A DNA stretch of 64,000 nt from Candidatus Rokuibacteriota bacterium (GTDB lineage Bacteria; Methylomirabilota; Methylomirabilia; Rokubacteriales; CSP1-6), in assembly GCA_003220435.1 (NCBI GenBank), contig QHSL01000081.1:19020-83019 (forward strand). Direction: 5' to 3'. The position numbers and the translations under genes are program-made. Position 1 is the first letter of the stretch, and the number at the start of each line of letters is the position of its first letter. The notes beneath the pieces were generated by a model. That model did no database searches, was not told the origin of the DNA, and worked only from the letters and a program-made list of their open reading frames with translations. Of the stretch, positions 34,943 to 42,084 are shown one piece after another.

Positions 34943-34975
34943 CGCGCATAGTCCACTGGCTCGCACTCGGGAGGC

Positions 34976-35117
34976 GGGCGGGTCCTGTCATCGGGGTGTG
35001 CCCGGCCCGGCTGGCTCCGTCACCCGCTCGCCCGAATCGCAGCTCGTCGAGCTGCGGACGGGACGAGGGGGTCCCACTCCGCCCGCCGGGTCGGGCACAC
35101 CCCGATGCCACCCGCCC
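34976..35117. repeat. Nested inverted repeat (142 bases) between livG and livF
   Basis: A 23-base arm at 34989-35011 pairs with 35085-35107 with one mismatch; its core is CATCGGGGTGTGCCCG. Outside it, GGGCGGGT (34976-34983) pairs with ACCCGCCC (35110-35117). Inside, CGCAGCTCG and CGAGCTGCG form a perfect palindrome with a 1-base centre near 35049, flanked by CTCGCCCG pairing with CGGGACGAG. The 200-base gap that holds it has no gene I can support. It could be a REP/MITE-like element, a transcript-processing hairpin or an attenuator. Confidence 0.85.
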
Positions 35118-35142
35118 GGCTGCCCGGCGCGGCTGGTGAACG

Positions 35143-35868
35143 ATGCCGGATAGCTCGGCGCTGCTCGAAGTTCAGGATCTGCATGTGAGCTATGGACGGA
35201 TCCGGGCCGTGCAGGGCGTCAGCATCGCCGTGCCCGACGCGGCGGTCGTGGCACTGATCGGCGCCAACGGCGCCGGCAAGTCGACGCTGCTCCGTGCGAT
35301 CTCGGGCCTCATCCGCCCGCGCCGCGGCGTCATTCGCTTTCTCGGCGAGGATCTCGTCGGCCTGCCGGTCCACCAGGTCGTTCGTCGGCGCGTGGTCCAC
35401 GTCCCCGAGGGCCGTGGGATGCTGGCCCGCATGAGCGTCCTCGAAAACCTCCGGCTCGGGGGCTTCGCGCACGGAGGCCGGACGGACCTGGCGCCCGAGC
35501 TCGACCGGGTCTGGGCGCTCTTCCCGGTGCTGCGCGACCGCCGCGGTCAGCTGGCCGGAAGCCTCAGCGGGGGCGAACAGCAGATGCTCGCCATCGCCCG
35601 CGCCATGATGGCGCGCCCGCGGCTTCTCATGCTCGACGAGCCGTCGCTCGGCCTGGCCCCGCTTCTCGTGCGCGAGATCTTCCGGATCATCCCGCGGCTC
35701 ACCGCGGCCGGCACGGCGGTGTTGCTCGTGGAGCAGAACGCGCGGATGGCGTTGCAGTGCGCGGCCCACGCGTACGTGCTCCAGACAGGGCGCGTCGTCC
35801 TGTCCGGGCGCGCGACCGACTTGCTCGCCGCGCCCGAGGTCCAGCGCGCGTACCTGGGCGCCGGCTGA
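35143..35868 (+). CDS. livF: ABC transporter ATP-binding protein, LivF type
   Basis: This encodes 241 residues. Walker A is GANGAGKST at about residues 39-47, the signature LSGGEQQMLAIARAMM, Walker B LLMLDEPSLGLAP, and LLVEQNARMAL at the end. The LivF-type segment RRVVHVPEGRGMLARMSVLENLRLG is conserved. It is the second ATPase of the Liv transporter. It follows the large inverted repeat by 25 bases and is followed after 8 bases by an extra LivH-type permease. Confidence 0.93.
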   Translation: MPDSSALLEVQDLHVSYGRIRAVQGVSIAVPDAAVVALIGANGAGKSTLLRAISGLIRPRRGVIRFLGEDLVGLPVHQVVRRRVVHVPEGRGMLARMSVLENLRLGGFAHGGRTDLAPELDRVWALFPVLRDRRGQLAGSLSGGEQQMLAIARAMMARPRLLMLDEPSLGLAPLLVREIFRIIPRLTAAGTAVLLVEQNARMALQCAAHAYVLQTGRVVLSGRATDLLAAPEVQRAYLGAG

Positions 35869-35876
35869 GCGAGCGA

Positions 35877-36761
35877 ATGGAGTTTCTCGCGTTTCTCGTC
35901 GTGGACGGCTTGCTGGTCGGGGCGATCTACGCCCTCGTCGCCCTGGCCTTCGTGGTCGTCTACAAGGCCTCCGGCATGATCAACTTCGCCGTCGGCGAAT
36001 GGATGATGCTGGGGTCGCGGATGGTTGCTGCCGGGGTCCACGGGTTGGGGGTCGGCCTCGGTGGGGGGCTCGTATTCGCGTGCGTCGGCATGGTGGCGGT
36101 GGCGATGGCCTTCACCCGCGTCGTTCTGCGGCAGCTGTTCAGCCAGTCGTTGCTCACCCTGATCATGGTTACCATCGGACTGGGGATCTTCATGCGTGGC
36201 TCGGCAGCGCTCGTGTTCGCCGGCCTCCCCGGCGGGATCGCGCGGCCGCTCCCTCTCGAACCGCTCACCGTCCTCGGCGTGCCGGTCTCTGCGGAAAAGC
36301 TCGTCGCCGCCGCGATCGCCGGCGCGTGCATCGTCGCACTGAGCTGGTTCTTCCGCGGCAGCCGCACGGGGCTCGCGTTGCGGGCCATCGCCAACGACCA
36401 GCAGGTGGCCATGTCGGTCGGGATCGACCTCCATCGCCACTTCGCCATCACGTGGGGTCTGGTGGGCGTCCTCTCGGTCCTGGCGGGTACGTTGTGGAGC
36501 TTCGTGACGGGCGGCGGGTTCGGCGTCGAGCTGCTGGGGCTGAAGGTGTTTCCGATCGTGATCGTCGGCGGCCTCGACAGCTTCCCCGGCACCATTGTCG
36601 GGGCGTTCGCCATCGGTATCCTGGAATCCCTGACGGCAGGATACGTCGATCCCGTGGTCGGGGGCGGGTTCAGTCACGTCGCGTCCTACGTGGTGCTGAT
36701 CGCCACGCTCTTCGTGCGCCCGTACGGGCTGTTCGGGCGGACGGAGATCGAACCCCGGTAG
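35877..36761 (+). CDS. Second branched-chain amino acid ABC transporter permease, LivH type
   Basis: This encodes 294 residues, membrane-embedded, starting EFLAFLVVDGLLVGAIYALVALAFVVVYKASGMINFAVGEW, the LivH entry. The ATPase-contact loop is LRAIANDQQVAMSVGID and a GLDSFPGTIVGAF turn follows. It is a paralogue of the livH at 32469 but clearly diverged. The start is ATG at 35877, 8 bases after livF. No second LivM or ATPase pair follows, so it is either an alternative channel subunit for the upstream complex or the start of a lost operon. The next genes are unrelated iron-sulfur proteins. Confidence 0.88.
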   Translation: MEFLAFLVVDGLLVGAIYALVALAFVVVYKASGMINFAVGEWMMLGSRMVAAGVHGLGVGLGGGLVFACVGMVAVAMAFTRVVLRQLFSQSLLTLIMVTIGLGIFMRGSAALVFAGLPGGIARPLPLEPLTVLGVPVSAEKLVAAAIAGACIVALSWFFRGSRTGLALRAIANDQQVAMSVGIDLHRHFAITWGLVGVLSVLAGTLWSFVTGGGFGVELLGLKVFPIVIVGGLDSFPGTIVGAFAIGILESLTAGYVDPVVGGGFSHVASYVVLIATLFVRPYGLFGRTEIEPR

Positions 36762-36799
36762 CCGCGAGCGAGCGCAAGATGTGACATCATGTGGAGCGT

Positions 36800-37783
36800 A
36801 TGACGCTCACCGCCGAGATCGTCAAGGCCAAGGCGCGGGAGCTCGGCGCCGACGGCGTCGGCATCGCCGACGCGGCCGTTCTCGACGCCCACCCGCCAGA
36901 TCCGACGCATCCGCAGATTCCCAGGCGCATCTCTCCAGAAATCCGGAGCTGCGTCGCCTTCTTCAAGCGCATTCCCGCCGGCGCCTTCCGCGCGCGCGAC
37001 AACGCGTGCATTCATCACGTGGATCAGCTCGTCCTGCGCGAGATGGATCGGGTCGGATATCGGATCGCGCGCTTCCTCGAGGCGCACGGCCACTGGGCGT
37101 TCCAGACGGCGGCGCAGGAGACCGTCTGGGAGATGAAGAACGCGAGCTACGGGTACCTCTCGACGCGCCACGTGGCAATCGAGGCCGGCCTCGGCACGAT
37201 CGGCCTCGAGCTGAATCTCCTCACGAAGGAGGCGGGACCACGCTGCTACACGACCGTCGTCCTCACCGACGCCGTGCTCGAGCCCGACGGCAAGCTCAGC
37301 GAGCAGCTCTGCATCGGCGAGCCGTGCTCGCGCTGCCTCTACTCCTGCCCGCCTGACGCGGTCCAGCACTGGGGCCTCGACAAGCGCCTCTGCGCGACCT
37401 TCGCCCAGGAATTCGGTTTCTCGACGATCGTCCGCGTCCTCGGCGCCCTCGTCCGCGGCGACGGAGCGCGGGAGAAGCTCGACGCGCTCGGCGGTCACGA
37501 GTGGTTCGGGATCTGGCAGGGGCTCCTGCGCGTCGTGGGCGCCTTCGGCGACTGCCCGCGCTGCCTCGCGGTGTGTCCCGTGGGTGACGACTACAACCGG
37601 TTCCTCAAGGAGGCGCAGCGCGAGATCCCGGAGAAGACAGACGAGAAAGTCGCGCGGGCCCGCGAGCTGCTCGGGATCCGGCGGCGCGGCGAGCCGGTTC
37701 GCGGCATGACGGACGGGCGCATCCGCTGGATCGGCGAGGACGGCTATCGGCCCCACGCGCGGCGCACCGGCACGCCCGGGTGA
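36800..37783 (+). CDS. Iron-sulfur protein related to epoxyqueuosine reductase/reductive dehalogenase, paralogue A
   Basis: This encodes 327 residues from ATG 36800; a GTG at 36791 is in frame. It begins LTAEIVKAKARELGADGVGIADAA, a start shared with QueG-like proteins. RHVAIEAGLGTIGLELNLLTKEAGPR matches the B12-binding region of the QueG/RdhA superfamily. Cluster-binding cysteines are CIGEPCSRCLYSCP (C-x4-C-x2-C-x3-CP) and CPRCLAVCPVG (C-x2-C-x3-CP). It lacks the C-terminal HEAT-like domain of QueG. A corrinoid-dependent reductase role is inferred from the family. The stop overlaps the start of paralogue B by 4 bases. Confidence 0.8.
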   Translation: MTLTAEIVKAKARELGADGVGIADAAVLDAHPPDPTHPQIPRRISPEIRSCVAFFKRIPAGAFRARDNACIHHVDQLVLREMDRVGYRIARFLEAHGHWAFQTAAQETVWEMKNASYGYLSTRHVAIEAGLGTIGLELNLLTKEAGPRCYTTVVLTDAVLEPDGKLSEQLCIGEPCSRCLYSCPPDAVQHWGLDKRLCATFAQEFGFSTIVRVLGALVRGDGAREKLDALGGHEWFGIWQGLLRVVGAFGDCPRCLAVCPVGDDYNRFLKEAQREIPEKTDEKVARARELLGIRRRGEPVRGMTDGRIRWIGEDGYRPHARRTGTPG

Positions 37784-38745
37784 GCCTCACCGCCGCCGCA
37801 GTCAAAACGAAGGCCAAGGCGCTCGGCGCCGATCTGGTCGGCATCGCCCGCGGCGGCATGCTCGACCGCCACCCTCCCGATCCGGCGCGGCCCCAGACGC
37901 CCGCGCGCATCACGCCGGTCGACTCGAAGTCCGTCATCGTGCTGGCGCGTCGTCTCCTGACCGGCATCAATCGGCTTCGCGGGCACGACGACCGGCACAA
38001 GCAGTACTCGACCGAGCTCGTGCTGACCGACCTCGAGGAGATCGAGCTCAAGCTCGTGTACTTTCTGGAGGACGAGGGCTTCCCGTCGATCACGGTGCCG
38101 CCCGTCCACTTCGATCCGCGCCACTACGACGCAACCGGCGACACGCGCGGCCCGCTCTCGCTCCCCCACGCCGCCGTCGAGGCCGGCCTCGGCACGCTCG
38201 GCCTGAATTTGATGCTGCTCACGCCGGAGTACGGGCCGCGCGTCATGCTCGGCGCGGTGCTGACGAGCGCCGAGCTCGAGCCCGACCAGGCGCTCGCGGC
38301 GCCGCTCTGTCTCGGCGAAACGTGCGGCCGCTGTCTGCTCGCCTGCCCCGCCGACGCGATCGGTCAGTGGACACTCGACAAAGCGCGCTGCGCTCCCCTC
38401 GCGTCGCCCTACGGCTTCACGTACCTGATGGGGCACGTCGAGCGCATGATGAAGGCGCCGCGCGAGGAGCAGCTCCAGCTCCTGAAGTCGAAGGAGTCGT
38501 TCATGAGCTGGCAGTCGATCCTGCGCGGTGTGGGCGTCTACTCGGGTTGCACGCGCTGCGTCGACGTGTGTCCGGTCGGCCACGACTACGAGGCGCACCT
38601 GAAGGACGCCCAGGACGAGATCGCCGAGCGCACGCCCGAGAAGGAAGCGCGCCTGGCGGCGATGGCGCGCCGGCGCGAGTCAGGCGACCGCGGTCCGCAC
38701 TACGCGCGCTCGGCGCGCTGGATCGAAGGGCCCGTGGACGGCTAG
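37780..38745 (+). CDS. Iron-sulfur protein related to epoxyqueuosine reductase/reductive dehalogenase, paralogue B
   Basis: This encodes 321 residues from a GTG that overlaps the previous stop (GTGA). It shares domain order and motifs with its neighbour: LTAAAVKTKAKALGADLVGIARGGMLD at the start, LPHAAVEAGLGTLGLNLMLLTPEYGPRV in the middle, and cysteine clusters CLGETCGRCLLACP and CTRCVDVCPVG. The substrate-facing middle differs (HYDATGDTRGPLS is inserted), so the two probably work together or on related substrates. No QueG-type C-terminal domain is present. Translational coupling suggests equal amounts, possibly a heterodimer. Confidence 0.8.
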   Translation: MSLTAAAVKTKAKALGADLVGIARGGMLDRHPPDPARPQTPARITPVDSKSVIVLARRLLTGINRLRGHDDRHKQYSTELVLTDLEEIELKLVYFLEDEGFPSITVPPVHFDPRHYDATGDTRGPLSLPHAAVEAGLGTLGLNLMLLTPEYGPRVMLGAVLTSAELEPDQALAAPLCLGETCGRCLLACPADAIGQWTLDKARCAPLASPYGFTYLMGHVERMMKAPREEQLQLLKSKESFMSWQSILRGVGVYSGCTRCVDVCPVGHDYEAHLKDAQDEIAERTPEKEARLAAMARRRESGDRGPHYARSARWIEGPVDG

Positions 38746-38803
38746 CGCCGGCGACAGGCTAGCGTATCGAGTCACCGACGCTGATCGTGTCCAAACCGCA
38801 TGC

Positions 38804-38809
38804 TACGAT
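38804..38809 (+). promoter_or_regulatory. Candidate -10 box (TACGAT) for the retropepsin-like gene
   Basis: TACGAT lies 11 bases ahead of the ATG at 38821. It falls inside the frame of an upstream ATG at 38800, which supports 38821 as the real start. No Shine-Dalgarno sequence is seen. Confidence 0.4.
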
Positions 38810-38820
38810 CGACGCTGGCG

Positions 38821-39216
38821 ATGGGCGTGACACACGTCTCCGGGAAGGTGAGCCTCCAGGGTCGGCGTCGTCGGCCGGTCTCGGTCCGATTCCTCGTTGA
38901 TACCGGCGCGGTGTTCACCGTGCTCCCGGAAGAGGTCTGGCGCGCCCTCGCGCTCAAGGGCGACCGTGTCGCCGAGTTCACGCTGGCCGACGGCACGATC
39001 ATTCGGCGGCCGGTGTCCGAGTGCCGCGTTCAGGTTGAAGGGCGAGTCGCGACCTCGCCGGTCGTGCTGGGCGGCCCCGACGACGCGCCGTTGCTCGGCG
39101 CGGTGACGCTCGAGACGCTCGGTCTCATGGTGAATCCGCTCACCCGTGAGCTCTCGCCGATGCGCCTGATGCTGGCGGGCGTCCTTGCCCGAGAATGGTC
39201 TCCCGCCGGCACCTGA
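38821..39216 (+). CDS. Retropepsin-like aspartic protease domain protein
   Basis: This encodes 131 residues. FLVDTGAVFTVLPEEV (Asp27-Thr28-Gly29) is the active-site motif of clan AA single-domain aspartic proteases, and LLGAVTLETLGLMVNPLTREL near the C-terminus is the matching hydrophobic-Gly segment of the retropepsin fold. One domain provides one Asp, so it would need to dimerise to act. Bacterial members have no well-established substrates. An in-frame ATG at 38800 exists, but a -10-like box lies between the two. It stands alone between the iron-sulfur pair and a small exported protein. Confidence 0.82.
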   Translation: MGVTHVSGKVSLQGRRRRPVSVRFLVDTGAVFTVLPEEVWRALALKGDRVAEFTLADGTIIRRPVSECRVQVEGRVATSPVVLGGPDDAPLLGAVTLETLGLMVNPLTRELSPMRLMLAGVLAREWSPAGT

Positions 39217-39343
39217 ATGACACAACCAAGTGCAGGTGTGGCACCTCGTCATTCCGATGGTCCGGAACCCTGCGACACGGTTGAACTTGCTCTGGCGCCC
39301 CTTTTGCACTCTCTGCCGATAATTCATGCAGAGGAGGCGCCGC

Positions 39344-39778
39344 ATGCGAGCCCGCTTGCCCGTCATCGTGCTTACCCTGGTAGTCAGCAGTCTTTCGATC
39401 GCCGCGGCAAACGCTGGAGACGTGAATGTCGGGATCAGCGTCGGCATACCGGCGCCGCCCCCGATCGTCATGGCGGCACCGCCGCCGGTGGTCGTCGTGC
39501 CCGAGGCCACCGTCTACTACGTCCCCAACGCGACCTTCAATCTCTTCGTCTACAGCGGCCGCTACTACGCCTTCCATAACGGCGCGTGGTTCTACGCGAC
39601 GACCCACAGCGGCCCGTGGATCTTCATCGCGACGGAGCAGGTGCCAAGGCCGGTGGTGGCGGTGCCGGTGACGTATTACAAGATCCCGCCCGGCCACGCC
39701 AAGAAGACGGGGAATTCGGGACATGAGTCCGGCGGCGGTGGGTGTCCCCCCGGGCTGGCGAAGCAGGGTCGCTGCTAG
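39344..39778 (+). CDS. Small exported protein of unknown function
   Basis: This encodes 144 residues from the ATG at 39344, chosen because GAGGAGG lies 6 bases upstream and after an earlier in-frame ATG at 39326. The N-terminus is a signal peptide (RARLPVIVLTLVVSSLSIAAANAGD). The mature part starts with a Pro/Val-rich linker (PAPPPIVMAAPPPVVVVPE), then a Tyr-rich VYYVPNATFNLFVYSGRYYAFHNGAWFYAT segment and a Gly/His-rich basic tail with two Cys. Proteins with this YY/W-rich pattern are common in GC-rich soil bacteria and uncharacterised. Upstream, 39217-39343 holds nothing I can identify. Confidence 0.72.
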   Translation: MRARLPVIVLTLVVSSLSIAAANAGDVNVGISVGIPAPPPIVMAAPPPVVVVPEATVYYVPNATFNLFVYSGRYYAFHNGAWFYATTHSGPWIFIATEQVPRPVVAVPVTYYKIPPGHAKKTGNSGHESGGGGCPPGLAKQGRC

Positions 39779-39797
39779 ACGACATCTCGGGTCGTGC

Positions 39798-40433
39798 TCA
39801 CCCGAACGGGTCGTCGTCCGGCAACTCGTGCCAGACGTACTCCATGTTGCGTGCCGCGGTGAGCGCCATCTCGCGGCCGTGCAGGCGGGCCACGAGGCTC
39901 AGCGCCATATCGATTCCCGCCGAGACGCCCGAGGACGTCAACACGTCGCCATCGTCGACCCAGCGCGCCTTCCGCTTCCAGAGCACGCGCGGCCCCTGCT
40001 GGACCACCCAGTCCCACGCGATCTTGTTGGACGTCGCCGGCCGGCCATCCAGGAGGCCCGTCCTGGCGAGCAGCGCCGAGCCCGTGCAGACGGTCGTGGT
40101 GATCCGCGCCCGGCGGCTGGCCTGGGCGAGCCGCTCGAGGAACGGCTGGTCGGCAACGGCCGCGCGAGTGCCGAACCCACCGGGAATCAGGAGGATGTCG
40201 TAGTCCGGGGCCTTCTCGAAGCTCCACTCCGCCCAGGTCGCTGGCCCCTCGCCCGCCTTCGCCCGCCCCGCTTCGGCGGCCATCGAGAAGATCTCGAAGA
40301 GCGGCTGACGCTTCCCGTCGGGGCCGACGATACGGCTGGAGGCGAACGCCTGGACCGGGCCGTACACGTCGAGCACCGTGAAGCCTTCGAAGAGGGCGAC
40401 GGCGACACGACGGATCAGTGGTGTCTCGGTCAT
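39798..40433 (-). CDS. DJ-1/PfpI family protein
   Basis: This encodes 211 residues from ATG, overlapping the stop of the SnoaL-like gene by 4 bases (ATGA). The DJ-1/PfpI fold is shown by RRVAVALFEGFTVLDVYGPVQAF at the start, DILLIPGGFGTRA, and the nucleophile elbow TTVCTGSALLARTGLL with its Cys. There is no C-terminal AraC DNA-binding domain, so it resembles the enzymatic or isonitrile-hydratase-like members rather than the regulators. The substrate is unknown. It is the last gene of a leftward run with the SnoaL-like, enolase-superfamily and flavin enzyme genes. Confidence 0.87.
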   Translation of the reverse strand: MTETPLIRRVAVALFEGFTVLDVYGPVQAFASSRIVGPDGKRQPLFEIFSMAAEAGRAKAGEGPATWAEWSFEKAPDYDILLIPGGFGTRAAVADQPFLERLAQASRRARITTTVCTGSALLARTGLLDGRPATSNKIAWDWVVQQGPRVLWKRKARWVDDGDVLTSSGVSAGIDMALSLVARLHGREMALTAARNMEYVWHELPDDDPFG

Positions 40434-40816
40434 GACGTCTCTCCGAGCAGCGGGACCTTCGCCTTCGCGTAGGTGAGCTTCTCCGTGATGCGGCCGTTCT
40501 CGACGTGCAGGATGTCGAGCCCCCGCCAGGCCGCCGGGCCGCGCTTCGTCTCGAGCGTGCAGCGCCAACGGATCAGCGCCTTGCCGGCGGCCGCGTCGAC
40601 GAACAGATCCTCGGTGTTGAAGCGCAGCTTGCCGTAGTCGCCGCGGAACTGCGGCACGAACGCGGCGCGGATGGCCGCCGCCCCGCGGTTGACGGTCCCG
40701 TTGAACTCGTCGTAGACCGCGTCGTCGGACATGAACGACATCACGCCGTCGAGGTCGTCCCGGTTGAAGGCGTCGGTGAAGTCGATCACGAGCTTCGCGA
40801 GCTTCTCTCGGTCCAT
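40430..40816 (-). CDS. SnoaL-like/NTF2-fold protein
   Basis: This encodes 128 residues from ATG with AAAGGAGC upstream. LVIDFTDAFNRDDLDGVMSFMSDDAVYDEF is the typical first helix pair and strand of the NTF2/SnoaL fold, and RGLDILHVENGRITEKLTYAK is its final strand pair. Members are small cone-shaped enzymes or ligand-binding proteins, including cyclases and isomerases; none of the known catalytic residues can be assigned safely. Palindromic element copy 2 lies just upstream. Its stop overlaps the DJ-1/PfpI start. Confidence 0.83.
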   Translation of the reverse strand: MDREKLAKLVIDFTDAFNRDDLDGVMSFMSDDAVYDEFNGTVNRGAAAIRAAFVPQFRGDYGKLRFNTEDLFVDAAAGKALIRWRCTLETKRGPAAWRGLDILHVENGRITEKLTYAKAKVPLLGETS

Positions 40817-40840
40817 GCGAGCGCTCCTTTGTTCATAGCC

Positions 40841-40887
40841 GCGCCTCGGCCGGCGGGGCCCCAGCCCCGCGACGGCCTGCGGCGCGC
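40841..40887 (+). repeat. Dispersed palindromic element, copy 2
   Basis: Same element as at 25804 with the same strand sense: core GGCGGGGCCCCAGCCCCGC followed by GACGGCCTGCGGCGCGC. It fills most of the 76-base gap between the enolase-superfamily gene stop and the start of the SnoaL-like gene. Confidence 0.85.
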
Positions 40888-40892
40888 CCATC

Positions 40893-42065
40893 CTATCCCG
40901 GCCACGCGTACTTCTTGGCCGCCTTCTCGTTGAGCTCGGTGCCCCAGCCGGGCGCGGTCGGGATCTTCATCCGGCCGTCCTTGATCTCCGGCAGCGCCGT
41001 GAACAGCTCGTCGCGGTACGGCGTCTGCTCCGGGTCGCTCTCCATGATCCGCACGTTGGAGACCGAGGCGCAGAGGTTGAGGCTCTGGAAGGTGCTGAGG
41101 TGGCCGTTGTAGTTGTGGGGGGCGATGTTCAGCTCGTAGGTCTCGGCCAGGTCGGCCACTTTCTTGGCCGCCGAGAAGCCCTGCCACTGGACGTCCACCT
41201 TCACCACGTCCATCGCGTGCAGCTCGAAGTACGGCCGATACTGGCGCATCGTCTGGAGCTGCTCGCCCGAGCAGATCGGCGCGCGCACCGATGCCTTGAG
41301 CTGCGCCAGCGCGTGCGGGTCCTGGTTGTCGATCTCGAGCCAGAAGAGGTCGTACGGCTCGAGGGCGCGGCCCACGCGGATCGCCTCGCTCGGCTTGAAG
41401 TTCACGTTGATGTCGAGGCAGATGCCGATCTCGGGGCCGACCGCCGCGCGCATGGCGGAGATCTGCGCCACCGCCTGGTTCACGATGTCGCGCGTCGCCA
41501 CCTGGTCGTGCGGGCCGAGCCGGCCCTGCGAGATCGCGCGCGCCGGATCCCCCGGCCAGATGATGTTGGTCTTGAACGCCGTGTAGCCGCGCGCCGGCGC
41601 CTCCTTCGCCGCGTCCGCCAAATCTTGTAAACTCCGCAACGGCTTCACCCCGAAGAGCTTCCAGTTGTTCGCCCGGTAGGTCGCGAGGTGAGACCAGTAG
41701 ACCCACTGGCTCTCGCGGTGCGGCCCGCCCATCAGCTTGTAGACCGGCACGTTCAGCGCCTTGCCGGCGAGATCCCACAGCGCCAGCTCGATGCCGGCAA
41801 TCGCCTGCTGGGTCGCGCCGTACGGCGCCTGGCGGACGGCCCGATAGAGATCCAGGTAGTGCTTCTCGACCGCGGTCGGATCCTTGCCGATCAGACGCTC
41901 GCCGAGGTCCTTCACGAGACCCACCAGCCCGTGGCTCAGGCCGTCCGAGCCGAACTCGCTGTAGCCCGTCGGCCCGGCATCGGTGCGGATCGCGCAGAAG
42001 TGCCACGCCCGCGGGGGCGTGAAGCCGTTGGACACCACGAACGTTTCCACTCCGGTGATCTTCAT
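40893..42065 (-). CDS. Mandelate racemase/muconate lactonizing enzyme family (enolase superfamily)
   Basis: This encodes 390 residues from ATG with GAGGAGAG upstream. Metal-ligand positions of the superfamily can be placed: Asp in GICLDINVNF, Glu in FWLEIDNQD, Glu in ICSGEQLQTM. The AFKTNIIWPGD region resembles the Lys-x-Lys position but carries only one Lys, and the VVKVDVQWQG and NIAPHNYNGHLST blocks hold candidate catalytic Asp and His, as in the MR subgroup. The enzyme likely abstracts an alpha proton from a carboxylate, either dehydrating a sugar acid or racemising. It follows the fused flavin enzyme by 19 bases. Confidence 0.87.
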   Translation of the reverse strand: MKITGVETFVVSNGFTPPRAWHFCAIRTDAGPTGYSEFGSDGLSHGLVGLVKDLGERLIGKDPTAVEKHYLDLYRAVRQAPYGATQQAIAGIELALWDLAGKALNVPVYKLMGGPHRESQWVYWSHLATYRANNWKLFGVKPLRSLQDLADAAKEAPARGYTAFKTNIIWPGDPARAISQGRLGPHDQVATRDIVNQAVAQISAMRAAVGPEIGICLDINVNFKPSEAIRVGRALEPYDLFWLEIDNQDPHALAQLKASVRAPICSGEQLQTMRQYRPYFELHAMDVVKVDVQWQGFSAAKKVADLAETYELNIAPHNYNGHLSTFQSLNLCASVSNVRIMESDPEQTPYRDELFTALPEIKDGRMKIPTAPGWGTELNEKAAKKYAWPG

Positions 42066-42084
42066 GGCCTCTCCTCGCTCTCGT

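Noticed and set aside
36778..36788. GATGT-G-ACATC palindrome ahead of the iron-sulfur pair
   Set aside because: Too short to separate from chance, with no regulator gene nearby.
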